From positions 62,001 to 126,000 of the forward strand of contig CAWJFP010000014.1 in NCBI GenBank assembly GCA_963842155.1: a DNA stretch of 64,000 nucleotides, given 5' to 3'. A model generated the notes under the pieces. It saw only the letters and a program-made list of their open reading frames with translations. It did not search any database and was not told where the DNA came from. The translations under genes and the position numbers were made by a program. The stretch's first letter is position 1. Each line of letters begins with the position of its first letter. Origin of the DNA: CAWJFP01 sp963842155. GTDB lineage: Bacteria > Pseudomonadota > Alphaproteobacteria > JACZXZ01. Shown here piece by piece: positions 9,923 through 19,643 of the stretch.

Positions 9923-11137
9923 CTAAATCCCCAAGGCTTCGCGCAGCTTCGGTATCTTGCCGCGGCTGACCGGCACCTCGCGCCGCGAGGCGCCGTCGAG
10001 CAGGATGACGCCATGATCGTTGCGCCGGGCAAATCCCAAGGCATGGTGGATATTCACGATATGGCTGCGATGGACGCGAAGGAACTTGGCCGGGTCGAGC
10101 CGCGCTTCGAGCTCGGAGACCGAGAACGAGCAGAAATAGCTGTCGCCCTGGCCATGCACGGTCGTGTAATGGGCATTCGCGTCGATGGCGATGATGTCGT
10201 CGAGGTCGAGCAGCATCGTGGTTCGGTTGCGCAGCACCGGCAAGCGGCGTAGCCGCAGGGGACCGCCGTTCGAGGGTACGCCGTTCTCGGCGCCGTCGGC
10301 CGGCTCGGTCGCGGATGCCAGGAGCGCGGCGGCAGCGATGGGCGAAGGCGGCGCCGGAAATGGATGGGCGCCTGCCGCCGCGCCGGCGAACGCGGGGCCG
10401 GGATAGGGAGCGGCGTCGGGCGCCTCGGCGCCCGGTACGTCCGGCAGCGCCGCAAGCATCGTGCATCCCACGATGAGGAAAGTCACGATGGCGACGACGA
10501 TCGCCAGGAGCGGCTGGCTCAAGGCCGGTGCTGCAAACTCGACCCTGCCATCGAGGGGAAAGAAGGAAGCGCCGGCCATGGCGGTGTAATGCATGCCCGA
10601 CACGGCAAGGCCCAACACGATCGCGGCGGAGATCTTGCGGAAGCGGCCATGGCGGCGGAAGAGCAGCCAGATGGCGAGCGTCGAGGTCGCGATCGCGATC
10701 AGAATAGAGGCCGCGACCAGCGGGGGGTAGTGGCTCACCGCGCAGTTCCCGCGGATCGCCGCCATCCCGATATAGTGCATCGAGACGATGCCAAGCCCCA
10801 TGAAGCAACCACCGCCCAGCGTGCGGACCAGCGATTTCGGATCATGGACGGCGATCGCCAATGCCGTACCGGTGGCGAGGATGGCGACGAGCGCGGAGAC
10901 GAGCGTCTCCAACAGGTCGTAATTCACCAGGACCGGCAGCGCCAGCGCGAGCATGGCCACGAAATGCATGGACCAGATGCCGCCGCCGATGGCGACCGCC
11001 GCCGCCGCTAGCAGAAGCTTCCGCCGCACGCCGCGCGCGGACAATAGCCGGCCCGCCAGGTGGAATCCGCTATAGGACGCTACCGTCGCGATCAAAATCG
11101 ACAGGAATACGAGGCCGCTATCGTAGTCGACACTCAT
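9923..11137 (-). CDS. MHYT-LytTR membrane sensor/regulator of the CoxC/CoxH type
   Basis: 404-residue protein with an N-terminal seven-helix MHYT domain (about 1-230) and a C-terminal LytTR DNA-binding domain (about 305-400). The MHYT repeats appear as SMHFVAML, SMHYIGMAAI and GMHYTAMAG; the Met and His residues are proposed copper ligands for sensing diatomic gases. LytTR features are DIIAIDANAHYTTVHG, FLRVHRSHIVN and REVPVSRGKIPKLREAL. A Pro/Ala linker joins the two. MHYT-LytTR proteins next to cox genes (CoxC, CoxH of Oligotropha) are regarded as CO-responsive regulators, so this is the best candidate controller of the operon. ATG 11137 was preferred; a TTG start at 11176 is possible. Confidence 0.85.
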   Translation of the reverse strand: MSVDYDSGLVFLSILIATVASYSGFHLAGRLLSARGVRRKLLLAAAAVAIGGGIWSMHFVAMLALALPVLVNYDLLETLVSALVAILATGTALAIAVHDPKSLVRTLGGGCFMGLGIVSMHYIGMAAIRGNCAVSHYPPLVAASILIAIATSTLAIWLLFRRHGRFRKISAAIVLGLAVSGMHYTAMAGASFFPLDGRVEFAAPALSQPLLAIVVAIVTFLIVGCTMLAALPDVPGAEAPDAAPYPGPAFAGAAAGAHPFPAPPSPIAAAALLASATEPADGAENGVPSNGGPLRLRRLPVLRNRTTMLLDLDDIIAIDANAHYTTVHGQGDSYFCSFSVSELEARLDPAKFLRVHRSHIVNIHHALGFARRNDHGVILLDGASRREVPVSRGKIPKLREALGI

Positions 11138-11327
11138 CCCTAACGCATTTGTTGCCGGAGCCGGACTGCACAACAACTATGCGTGATTTGCGCCTCACCC
11201 GCAAGCATCAGGGTGGCGGCCGGGGGCCATGGCTCCCCCCTTTTGCCGCGTCCCCGGCTTGTCTTTTCCATCGCCACCCGAGGTGGAGGCAGGCCGGGCG
11301 CCAGCGACGGGGCTATGGGTTAGTGAG

Positions 11328-11936
11328 TTATTGCGCGAGGCCTTCGGCCTTGAGCGTGGCATGCACCGCGGGCCGCGCCGCAACGCGCTTCAAGTAACCC
11401 TCGATTCCCGGCCAGGCGCTGGTGTCGAACTTGAGGAAGCGGGTCCAGCTGAGGATGGTGAAGAGGTAGCAATCGGCCACGGTGAAGCCCTCGCCCATGA
11501 TATAGGGCTTGCCTTCCAGGCTCTTCGCGACGAAGGCCATCTTGCCGCCGAGGATTTCGACGAGCACGGCCTTCCAGGCATCGGTCATCTTCGGGTTGAA
11601 GAGCGAGCCAAGCCCCTTATGCAGCTCGGAGGTGGTGAAGTTGAGCCATTCCTCCAGCCGGTAGCGCTCCCAGCTCGCCGCCGGCGGAGCGAGCTTCGAG
11701 CCCGGCTTCTGGTCCGCGATATATTGCACGATGACCGGCCCCTCGGTGAGGGTCTCGCCATTGTCGAGCTTGAGCACCGGGACCTGGCCCTTGGGATTGA
11801 TGGCGCCGAAATCGCCGCCGCTTTTGGTCGTCTTGGCCTTGAGGTCGACCTGCTCGGTCTCGAATTTGAGGCCCGCTTCGTGCAACGCGATATGGGGCGA
11901 GAGGGAGCAGGCACCGGGGCTGAAATAGAGCTTCAT
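11328..11936 (-). CDS. gstA: Glutathione S-transferase, beta-like class
   Basis: 202-residue cytosolic GST. The N-terminal thioredoxin-fold domain starts MKLYFSPGACSLSPHIALHEAG, with the Cys at position 10 used by beta-class enzymes for the mixed disulfide with glutathione. The cis-Pro region is KGQVPVLKLDNGETLTEG. The helical C-terminal domain includes GEGFTVADCYLF. AGGAG lies about 11 bases before the ATG. It stands alone, followed upstream by about 220 bases without a gene. The natural substrate is unknown. Confidence 0.85.
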   Translation of the reverse strand: MKLYFSPGACSLSPHIALHEAGLKFETEQVDLKAKTTKSGGDFGAINPKGQVPVLKLDNGETLTEGPVIVQYIADQKPGSKLAPPAASWERYRLEEWLNFTTSELHKGLGSLFNPKMTDAWKAVLVEILGGKMAFVAKSLEGKPYIMGEGFTVADCYLFTILSWTRFLKFDTSAWPGIEGYLKRVAARPAVHATLKAEGLAQ

Positions 11937-12158
11937 CGAGTTTTCTCCTCATTGCAGTTTGATCTGGGCTGTTCGATCTTGCCGAGAAACCGGCCGGGCT
12001 GCGCCCACGCGCGCTCCTTGGATTGTTCCGAAAGTTCCATGAGCAGGGCGCAAGTTGGTTGGGCGGGAAAATTCGCGCGGCGATCCGAGCGATAATCCCG
12101 TCTGCCCCACCCCGATCGTCAACTCGGCCGCCGAGGATCGACGCGGTGATGACCCTTA

Positions 12159-13445
12159 TTAATCTCCCCCCGCGGGAAGGGTCGCGGGCCGCGCGACGGG
12201 CCGGATTATCTGCATGACGGTCGGCGCGGCAAGCGCGAAGGCCAGCGCGAGCGTGAAGAACACCGCATGGGAGGCGTGCCGATCGAGCAGCGCGCCGAAC
12301 AGCAAGGGCGCGGTCGAGGAGCCCAGATCGAAGCCGGAATAGACGAAGCCGAAGACGCTTCCTATGCCGAGGCCCGTCGCCGCGCGGCGGACCAGCACGT
12401 CGCGCGAGGGCGCCGTGATGCCGCTGGCGATCCCCGCGCATGCCATTACCGCGACGATGACGAGCGCGTTGCCGACGGCGCCGGCCAGCAGCAGCATCAG
12501 CGCGCTCGCCACGACCATCCCGCCCATGGCCACGCGATGATGGCGCTGTGTGCGCTCGGCGAGAAAGCCGCCGATCACCATGCCGGCGATGCCGCCCACG
12601 AGATAGGCGCTGAGGCCCACGGTCGCCACGCGAAGCGCCATGCCGTAGCCCGAGGTGAAAGCCGTGATGGCGAAAGTCTGGATACCCGTTCCGGCGAAGG
12701 CGGTGAGGACGAAATAGGCGAAGGCCATGACGATGACCGGCGAGCCGATGACGCCGAGATAATTGCCCAGGCCGCCCCTGGTAGCATGGCGCGGCACGAC
12801 CGCACGCGCCTCATAGACCAGCATGGCGCGGTTCGCATGCACGAGCGCCGCGACGACGAGGCCGAGGATACCGAGACTCAGCAGCGCCACGCGCCAGCTC
12901 GCCAGCGCGGCGATGGTGGTGACGGCAATCGGCGCGCTGGCGTAGCCCAACATGCCCGAGATGCCATGGACCGCGAAGGCGCGGCCGAGCCAACTCTCGC
13001 TCACGCGATGGCTGAGAATGGAGAGGTCGGCGGGATGGAACACGCTGTTGCCGAGCCCCGCCAGCAGCGCCAAGGGCAGCAGCATCCAATAGGCGGTGAC
13101 CAGGCCCGCCAAAGCCGTGCCGAGCGAGAGGGAGACGAGACCGCCGAGCAGCAGCCGCTGCGCACCGAAGCGATCGACGAGGACGCCCGCCGCCGCCTGC
13201 CCGACCCCGGACGCCACGAAGAACAAGGTGATGACGAGGCCGAGCTCGGTGTAGCTCACCTCGAACTGGGCATGAAGAATAGTAAAGAGGGGTGGCAAGG
13301 CGAGCTGCATGATATGGCTGCAATAATGCGCCGCACCCACCAGCGCGATAATCCAGCCGTTACGATTCTTCTCCGCCGCTGCGGCCGCTGACATCGCCGA
13401 TTTTCCGTCATTGCCCAAGGAGCCGGCAATATAGCTCGAAACCAT
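12159..13445 (-). CDS. MFS transporter, Fsr (fosmidomycin resistance)-like
   Basis: Major facilitator of about 428 residues with twelve predicted hydrophobic helices. The first transmembrane segment carries ALVGAAHYCSHIMQLALPPLF, typical of the Fsr branch, and the loop 2-3 motif is GVLVDRFGAQRLLLGG. HPADLSILSHRV resembles another conserved Fsr stretch. Both ATG 13445 and ATG 13394 (MSAAAAAEKN) are possible; neither has a good ribosome site. The substrate cannot be told from sequence. It follows tal-tkt on the same strand after 70 bases and could be co-transcribed. Confidence 0.75.
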   Translation of the reverse strand: MVSSYIAGSLGNDGKSAMSAAAAAEKNRNGWIIALVGAAHYCSHIMQLALPPLFTILHAQFEVSYTELGLVITLFFVASGVGQAAAGVLVDRFGAQRLLLGGLVSLSLGTALAGLVTAYWMLLPLALLAGLGNSVFHPADLSILSHRVSESWLGRAFAVHGISGMLGYASAPIAVTTIAALASWRVALLSLGILGLVVAALVHANRAMLVYEARAVVPRHATRGGLGNYLGVIGSPVIVMAFAYFVLTAFAGTGIQTFAITAFTSGYGMALRVATVGLSAYLVGGIAGMVIGGFLAERTQRHHRVAMGGMVVASALMLLLAGAVGNALVIVAVMACAGIASGITAPSRDVLVRRAATGLGIGSVFGFVYSGFDLGSSTAPLLFGALLDRHASHAVFFTLALAFALAAPTVMQIIRPVARPATLPAGGD

Positions 13446-13515
13446 GCCACGGCACTAATATTCGCCGGTATGGCAGCCATGTCCGGATGGTCGCCCTCGG
13501 CACTCCGCTCGATCA

Positions 13516-16455
13516 TTACGCCGCCAGGCTCAGCACCGTCTTGGCGATGGCGTGGCGTGAGATGCCGTGACGCTCCAAGAGCTCCTCGCCCGAGCCGGAG
13601 CGCGGTGCCTTGTCGACCGCGAGATGGTAGAACGGCGCGAGCGGCCCGATGCTCGCGGCCACCGCCTCTCCCAACCCGCCCTCGCGCCAATGATCCTCGA
13701 CGACGATGACGCCCTTGGTCTCGCGCGCCGCTCTCGTCATAGTCTTCGCGTCGAGCGGCTTGATCGAATAGGCGTCGATGACGCGCAGCAGGATCTTCCG
13801 CCTCTTGAGCGCCTCGTAGGCCGCGAGCGCCTCGTGGACCGTCACTCCGGCAGCGACGACCGTATAGGCGTCCTGTTTCGACCGGCGCAGGATCTTGCTG
13901 CCGCCCAGCGGGAACGGCTCGTCGTTCGCATAGAGCACCGGCGACTTGGGTCGCGCCGTACGGATATAGACGATGCCGTCGACCCGCGCCGCCTCCTCGG
14001 TCAGGCGCGCCGCACTTACCACGTCCGAGGGGCAAAACACCTTGCTGTCGAGCAGCGCGCGGAACATGGCGATATCCTCGAGGCCCATCTGCGACGGCCC
14101 GTCCTCGCCGACCGAGACGCCCGAATGGCTGCCGCAGAAGACGAGATGCGGCGGCCGGCTATAGGCCGCCATGCGGATGAAATCATAGGCGCGGGTGAGA
14201 AAGCTCGCGAAGGTCGCGACGTAGGGGATTCTTCCGGAGACGGCGAGCCCCAAGGCGGCGCCCACCATGTCTTGTTCGGCGATAAAGCCTTCGAAGAAGC
14301 GCTCGGGGTGGCGCTTGCCGAAGGCGGCCGTGTAGGTCGAGTTCTTCACGTCGCCGTCGATCACGACGATCTCGGACATCAGATCGCCGAGCTGCTCAAG
14401 CGCATGGCCAAAGCCCTCGCGCGTGGCGAGCTTGTCGCTCGTCTTATAGGCGAGCTTGATGGGCGGAACCTTCTTGCGCTGCGGCGGATGGAACGCGCCG
14501 ATCCGGCGCGGCCGCACCTCGATATCCGTCTTCGCCTCGCCGAGCTCGGCGAGCGCCTTCTTCATCTGCGCGCGATCGAGCGCCTTGCCGTGCCAGCCCG
14601 GTGCGCCTTCGAGGAAGGAGACTCCCTTGCCCTTCTCCGTGCGCGCGATGATGGCGACGGGTCCGCCCTTGCGCGCGGCGGCCAGCGCATCGAGGATCGC
14701 GCGCATGTCGTGGCCGTCGATCTCGACGGCACGCCAGCCGAAAGCCTCGAAGCGGCGCGCGAAGACGCCCGTATCGTGGTGATAAGGCGCGTCGCCGCTC
14801 TGCCCCAACCCGTTCACGTCGACGATGGCCACGAGATTCTCGAGCTTGTTGAGCGAGGCGAACTGCGCCGCTTCCCAGACCGAGCCTTCGGAGCATTCGC
14901 CGTCGCCCATCAGGCAAAAAATGCGCGCCGCTATGCCGTCGAGGCGGTTCGCGAGCGCGACGCCGTTCGCCGCCGCGAGCCCCTGGCCGAGCGAGCCCGT
15001 CGCCACCCGCACCCAGGGATTGTTCGGCGTCGGATGGCCTTCGAGCGAGCTGCCGAGCTTGCGGAGGGTCATCGGGTTCTCGTCGATGGCGCCGGCCTCG
15101 GAGAGCACGGCCCAGAGGATCGGAGCGGCATGGCCCTTGGAGAGGATGAAGCTGTCGACATTGCGCGCCTCTGGATCGCGCGGGTCCCAACGCATCTCAT
15201 GAAAGAACAAGGCGGCGACGAGGTCGGCGCAGGACATGCAGGAGGTGGGGTGGCCGGAGCCCGCCGCCGTCGTCATTCGGATGACGAGCCGCCGCAGCTT
15301 GCGCGCCATCGTCTCCAGCGCCTTGATGTCCCGCCGCGCAGCGAAGCACTCCCCCTTCTCGGCGAGGCTGCGCGTGAGCGCGTCGAAGGGATCGACGAAT
15401 TTCTGGATGGCCTCGTCCTCGAGCCGAGCGGTAACGGCGGTGAATTCGATGCCTGCCGCCTCGATGGCGCGCATGGTCTGACGCGCCTCGGCGATCTTCT
15501 CGTCGAGACGGTCCTCGACTTTGCCGTGATCGGCGAAGGCGGCGGCGGTGGCCGGCGGCAATGTCGTCACCGTATCGGGTCCGATCAGCGATTCGACATA
15601 CATCACGTCGCTGTAGCGCGGATTCTTGGTGCCGGTGCTCGCCCAGAGGAGACGCTGCACGCGCGCGCCTTGCTTCGCCAGCGCGCGCCAGCGGCCGTTT
15701 TTCACGATCTTGCTGAAGCTGTGATAGGCGAGCTTCGCGTTGGCGATCGCCGCCTTGCCCTTGAGGGCTGCGAGCCGCTCGTCTTCGTTCGGCCCAGCGC
15801 CCATGCGATGGTCGAGGAGCTGATCGATCAGCACGTCGATGCGGCTCAGGAAGAAGCTCGCGACCGAGGCCACGCGCTCGATGGGCTTGCCTTCCGCCAT
15901 CCGGCGCTCGAGTGCGCGAAGATAGGCTTCTGCCACGGCCTCGTAATGCGCCACCGAGAAAAGCAGCGTGATATTGACGTTGATGCCCTCGTAAAGCAGC
16001 ACTTCGATCGCGGCGACGCCTTCGGCCGTGCCGGGAATCTTGATGAGAAGGTTCGGGCGGCCGACCGCCTTCCAGAGGCGCCGCCCCTCCTCCATCGAGC
16101 GCTCCGCGTTGCGCGCCGCATGGGGCGACACTTCCAGGCTCACATAGCCGTCGCGCCCGTCGGATTCGTCATAGACGGGGCGGAGGATGTCGCAGGCGTC
16201 GCGGATGTCGCTCGCGACGAGCCTCTCGTAGAGCGCGTCGGTGGAGAGCCCGTCCTTGACGGCCTTCTCGATCGCCGGGTCGTAATCGCCGCCATGGGCG
16301 ATGGCATGCTCGAAGATCTCGGGGTTGGACGTGATGCCGCGAAGCCCCTCTTCCACCACGCGGCGCTTCAGGCTGCCATCGGCGATCATCGCGCGCGAAA
16401 GGCTGTCGAGCCAATAGCTCTGCCCATGCTCAAGCAGCTGCTTTAGGGGATTCAT
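13516..16455 (-). CDS. Bifunctional transaldolase-transketolase fusion
   Basis: A single 979-residue frame carries two non-oxidative pentose phosphate enzymes. Residues 1 to about 360 are a transaldolase of the GITSNPEIF class, with the Schiff-base Lys at 139 in NLLIKIPGTAEG. After a linker at about 360-375, residues to 979 form a transketolase: GSGHPTSCMSCADL, the ThDP motif GDGECSEGSVWEA, the pyrimidine-binding part FIAEQDMVGAALGLAV and a C-terminal transketolase domain. No stop or ribosome site separates the two. GGAGAACGCC precedes ATG 16455, 15 bases after the pgl stop. The fusion would recycle C3-C7 sugar phosphates produced by Zwf, Pgl and Gnd of the same operon. Both active sites look intact. 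Confidence 0.88.
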   Translation of the reverse strand: MNPLKQLLEHGQSYWLDSLSRAMIADGSLKRRVVEEGLRGITSNPEIFEHAIAHGGDYDPAIEKAVKDGLSTDALYERLVASDIRDACDILRPVYDESDGRDGYVSLEVSPHAARNAERSMEEGRRLWKAVGRPNLLIKIPGTAEGVAAIEVLLYEGINVNITLLFSVAHYEAVAEAYLRALERRMAEGKPIERVASVASFFLSRIDVLIDQLLDHRMGAGPNEDERLAALKGKAAIANAKLAYHSFSKIVKNGRWRALAKQGARVQRLLWASTGTKNPRYSDVMYVESLIGPDTVTTLPPATAAAFADHGKVEDRLDEKIAEARQTMRAIEAAGIEFTAVTARLEDEAIQKFVDPFDALTRSLAEKGECFAARRDIKALETMARKLRRLVIRMTTAAGSGHPTSCMSCADLVAALFFHEMRWDPRDPEARNVDSFILSKGHAAPILWAVLSEAGAIDENPMTLRKLGSSLEGHPTPNNPWVRVATGSLGQGLAAANGVALANRLDGIAARIFCLMGDGECSEGSVWEAAQFASLNKLENLVAIVDVNGLGQSGDAPYHHDTGVFARRFEAFGWRAVEIDGHDMRAILDALAAARKGGPVAIIARTEKGKGVSFLEGAPGWHGKALDRAQMKKALAELGEAKTDIEVRPRRIGAFHPPQRKKVPPIKLAYKTSDKLATREGFGHALEQLGDLMSEIVVIDGDVKNSTYTAAFGKRHPERFFEGFIAEQDMVGAALGLAVSGRIPYVATFASFLTRAYDFIRMAAYSRPPHLVFCGSHSGVSVGEDGPSQMGLEDIAMFRALLDSKVFCPSDVVSAARLTEEAARVDGIVYIRTARPKSPVLYANDEPFPLGGSKILRRSKQDAYTVVAAGVTVHEALAAYEALKRRKILLRVIDAYSIKPLDAKTMTRAARETKGVIVVEDHWREGGLGEAVAASIGPLAPFYHLAVDKAPRSGSGEELLERHGISRHAIAKTVLSLAA

Positions 16456-16470
16456 GGCGTTCTCCTTCGC

Positions 16471-17262
16471 TTACTCGATGCCGGCGCCCGCGCGCTCGGG
16501 CAAGGCGGGATCGGAGGTCGCGGGCAGCTTCGCGGCGGCCGCGTCATCGACCAGCCAAAGCAGGCGGCCTTCGCTCGGCCGAACGCGCGCGGCCGGCAAT
16601 GGCCCGGCCGCTCCGCGCGCCCGCTTCTCCATCGCGCGCGCGAGGATTTGTGCCTTCTCGGCGCCCGTTACCAGGAACATGATGTTCCGCGCCGCGTTGA
16701 GGACCGGCAGGGTGAGCGTGACGCGCTTGACGGCCGGCCCCGCGCTTCCCGTTGCCGGGCCATCCGTCGCAATGGCGAAGCGTCGGCGCTCGGAGAGGCC
16801 CTTGCTGCCCGGAAAAAGCGAAGCGGTGTGGCCGTCCCCGCCCAGGCCGAGCGAGATCAGGTCGAAGACCGGAGGTCCGCTGAAGGTGCCGCGCAGCTCC
16901 GCCTCGTAGCGGCGGGCCGCCTCCTCGGGATCGAGCTCGCCGAGGATGCGATGGAGGCGAGGCCGCTTCGTCAGGCCCGCGATCAGGGTGGTCTCGACCT
17001 GACGGAAATTGCTTCGTGGATCGTCCGGCGGCACGCAGCGCTCGTCGGCGAAGAAAAGCTCGACCCGCGACCAATCCAACCTGTTGCAATGCGGCGGTTC
17101 GGTGAGACGGCGATAGGCCGCGCGCGGCGTCTCGCCGCCCGAGAGCGCCCAGATCGCGGCCCCGCGTTCCGCGACGGCTTCGCCGAGAGTGAAGGCGATG
17201 GCATGGGCGGCCGCGTCGGCCCATTCGGCCGCCCCTTCAACGATCTGCAGCTGCGGCTGCAT
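16471..17262 (-). CDS. pgl: 6-phosphogluconolactonase
   Basis: 263-residue Pgl (DevB type), hydrolysing 6-phosphogluconolactone made by Zwf. Key motifs are ALSGGETPRAAYRRL near residue 45, FFADERCVPPDDPRSN near residue 75, and the GLGGDGHTASLFPG signature near residue 145. The ATG overlaps the zwf stop by one base (TAATG). The frame is open far upstream through zwf in another register, but Pgl similarity starts at MQPQLQIVEGA. It is third in the gnd-zwf-pgl-tal/tkt operon. Confidence 0.9.
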   Translation of the reverse strand: MQPQLQIVEGAAEWADAAAHAIAFTLGEAVAERGAAIWALSGGETPRAAYRRLTEPPHCNRLDWSRVELFFADERCVPPDDPRSNFRQVETTLIAGLTKRPRLHRILGELDPEEAARRYEAELRGTFSGPPVFDLISLGLGGDGHTASLFPGSKGLSERRRFAIATDGPATGSAGPAVKRVTLTLPVLNAARNIMFLVTGAEKAQILARAMEKRARGAAGPLPAARVRPSEGRLLWLVDDAAAAKLPATSDPALPERAGAGIE

Positions 17263-18731
17263 TAATATTCCTGCTCGGGGTTGTGCCAGGCCTCGCCCTC
17301 TTCGGCGAGCAGCCTGTCGGCCGCGCGCGGGCCCCAGCTTCCCGCCGCGTAGGAATGCACCTCGTGCGTGCGCTCCAGCAGCGGCGTGTAGAGCGCCCAG
17401 GAAGCCTCGGCCTCGTCGGCATGGACGAAGAGCGTATGGTCGCCGAGGAGGATGTCCAGAAGCAGCGTCTCGTAAGCGTCGGGTATCGCGCCGAAGGCCT
17501 CGCTGTAGCGGAAGTGCAGCGGGATCGAGCGGATGGCAAGCGGCTCGCTCGGCGCCTTGACCTCGAGATAGAGCTGGAACCCCTCGTCGGGCTGAAGCGT
17601 GAGCAATAGCAGGTTGGAGCGCGTTTCCCGCAAGCCGAGCGACTGGAAGAGAAAGACGGGCGGACGCTTGAAGCGCACGGCGATCTGGGTGAGCGGCCGC
17701 TTCAGCCGCTTGCCGGTGCGAATGTAAAAGGGCACGCCGTGCCAACGCCAGCTGTCGATGCGAAGCCGAATGGCAACGAAGGTCTCGATGCCGGATCGCT
17801 TGGCGACGCCTGGTTCGGCGCGATAGGCCCGCACGCGCTTGCCGGCGACCTCGCCTTTGCCATATTGGCCGAACACCACGTCCTTCGGCCGGATCGGCAC
17901 CACGGCGCTGAGCAGTTTGGTCTTCTCCGCCAGCACGGCGCCCGCGTTGAACGCGGCGGGAACCTCCATGCCGATCAGCGAGACGAGCTGCGTCATGTGG
18001 TTTTGCACCATGTCGCGCAGCGCGCCGGTCTTGTCGTAGTAATCGGCGCGCCGCTCGACCCCTAGCGTCTCGGCCGCGGTAATCTGCACGCTCGCGACGC
18101 GATCCCGGTTCCACAAGGCCTCCAGCGCGAGATTGGCGAAGCGGAAGACCAGGAGGTTCTGGACCGTCTCCTTGCCGAGATAGTGATCGATGCGGAAGAC
18201 CTGCTGCTCCTCGAAATGGCGATGCACCAGCTCGTTGAGCTTGCGCGAGGAGGCCAGGTCATGGCCGAAGGGCTTCTCGATCACCAGCCGGGTCCAGCCG
18301 CGGCTTCGATTGAGCCCGGCCTCGCCCAGAAGCGTGATCGTCGTGGCGAACGCGCTGGCCGGGAGCGCCAGGTAGAAGACGCGGTGGCCGCCGAGCTTGC
18401 ATTCCTTGTCGAGCGCGTGGATGCGCTTGGCGAGCCGGCCGTAATGCTCGTGCGTGGATTTCGCCACACCCTGGTGATGGAGCCGCGCACGGCACCAGGC
18501 ACTGACCTTCCCGGCGGGCAAGCCCTTTTCGATAAGCGCTTCGGCCGCCCATTTGCGGAAGGCCTCGTCCGTCATCCGGACGTCGCGCGATACGCCGAGA
18601 ATGGCGAACCGCGTGTCGCGGCGCCAACCTGCACTGAGCCGAAAGAGGGCGGGCAGCAGCTTGCGGCGGCAGAGATCGCCGGTCGCGCCGAAGATCACGA
18701 AGAGATGCGGCGGCACCGCGCGCTCGGCCAT
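17262..18731 (-). CDS. zwf: Glucose-6-phosphate dehydrogenase
   Basis: 489-residue Zwf, the entry enzyme of the oxidative pentose phosphate pathway. It shows the nucleotide-binding IFGATGDLCRRKLLPAL, the substrate-binding/catalytic RIDHYLGKETVQN with the base His, and IEKPFGHDLASS. GAGGGG stands 9 bases before ATG 18731, which is 2 bases past the end of gnd. An apparent in-frame fusion to the gnd gene in the raw sequence is produced only by the gnd frameshift. Length and motifs match a normal enzyme. Confidence 0.92.
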   Translation of the reverse strand: MAERAVPPHLFVIFGATGDLCRRKLLPALFRLSAGWRRDTRFAILGVSRDVRMTDEAFRKWAAEALIEKGLPAGKVSAWCRARLHHQGVAKSTHEHYGRLAKRIHALDKECKLGGHRVFYLALPASAFATTITLLGEAGLNRSRGWTRLVIEKPFGHDLASSRKLNELVHRHFEEQQVFRIDHYLGKETVQNLLVFRFANLALEALWNRDRVASVQITAAETLGVERRADYYDKTGALRDMVQNHMTQLVSLIGMEVPAAFNAGAVLAEKTKLLSAVVPIRPKDVVFGQYGKGEVAGKRVRAYRAEPGVAKRSGIETFVAIRLRIDSWRWHGVPFYIRTGKRLKRPLTQIAVRFKRPPVFLFQSLGLRETRSNLLLLTLQPDEGFQLYLEVKAPSEPLAIRSIPLHFRYSEAFGAIPDAYETLLLDILLGDHTLFVHADEAEASWALYTPLLERTHEVHSYAAGSWGPRAADRLLAEEGEAWHNPEQEY

Positions 18732-18733
18732 GC

Positions 18734-19643
18734 TTACCCCTCGCGCTTGACGGGATGTCCGCCGAATTGATTGCGCAGCGCAGCGAGAAGGCGATCGGCG
18801 AAGGATTTCGCGTCGCGCGAGCGCAGCCGCTGGATCAGCGACAACGAGATGACCGGCGCCGGAACCTCGAGCTCCAGCGCCTCGGCGACGGTCCAGCGCC
18901 CCTCGCCCGAAATCGTCGACATAGGGCGCGATCGCGGCGAGCGTCTGATCGTCGGCGAGCGCCCGTGCCGTCAGATCGAGCAGCCAGGAGCGGATCACGG
19001 TGCCGTAGCGCCAGATCTCCGCCACCTGATGAAGATCGAGGGCGAACTCGTCCTTATGCTGCATGATCGAGAAGCCCTCGGCATAGGATTGCATGAGGCC
19101 GTATTCGATGCCGTTATGCACCATCTTGACGAAATGGCCGCTGCCGACCGGGCCGACATGTCCCCAGCCCTTGTCCTTGGCCGGGGCCAGGCTCTCGAAG
19201 AGGGAACGCAGGCGATCGACCGCTTCCTTGCGGCCTCCGATCATCAAGGAATAGCCTTCCTCCAACCCCCAGATGCCCCCGCTCGTGCCGGCATCGACCA
19301 GCTCTATTCCGCGGACGGCCAGCTCCTTGGCGCGGCGCATGGTGTCGCGATAATTGGAGTTGCCGCCGTCGATCACGATGTCGCCCTTGGCAAGCAGGGG
19401 CGCAAGCGAAGCGAGCGTCTCGTCGACAGGCGCTCCGGCGGGCACCATCAGCCAGATTGCGCGGGGCGCCTTCAGCGCCTTCGCGAGCGCCGCGAGCGAG
19501 CCCGCGCCGGCGGCGCCCTTCTGCTCAACGCGAGCGATCGCCGCAGCAGCGCGGTCATAGGCGACGATCTTGTGTCCCGCCTTGATCAGCCGCTCGGCCA
19601 TGTTGGCGCCCATGCGCCCCAGGCCGACAATGCCGAGCTCCAT
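18734..19643 (-). CDS. gnd: 6-phosphogluconate dehydrogenase, short form, with one frameshift
   Basis: Decarboxylating 6-phosphogluconate dehydrogenase of the short (about 300-residue, GntZ/YqeC-like) class. It starts MELGIVGLGRMGANMAERL and has GDIVIDGGNSNYRDTMRRAKEL, the catalytic region GPVGSGHFVKMVHNGIEYG, and a C-terminal GRWTVAEALELEVPAPVISL. The reading frame breaks after APYVDD: an extra base in AAA at 18910-18912 (plus strand) puts the last 60 codons out of register. Removing it gives an uninterrupted 302-residue protein ending 2 bases before zwf. Sequencing error is likely because the rest is perfectly conserved and the operon is otherwise intact. It is the first gene of the operon. 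Confidence 0.85.

Noticed and set aside
13567..16446. 959-codon plus-strand frame opposite the tal-tkt fusion
   Set aside because: Shadow of the real gene; low-complexity Arg/Asp/Gly composition and no family match.
16471..18114. Extended N-terminus joining Pgl to upstream sequence
   Set aside because: The extension overlaps zwf in another register and has no homology; Pgl starts at the TAATG junction.
17262..19643. Apparent Gnd-Zwf fusion protein
   Set aside because: Produced only by the extra base in gnd, which throws the frame into zwf; zwf has its own ribosome site and ATG at 18731.
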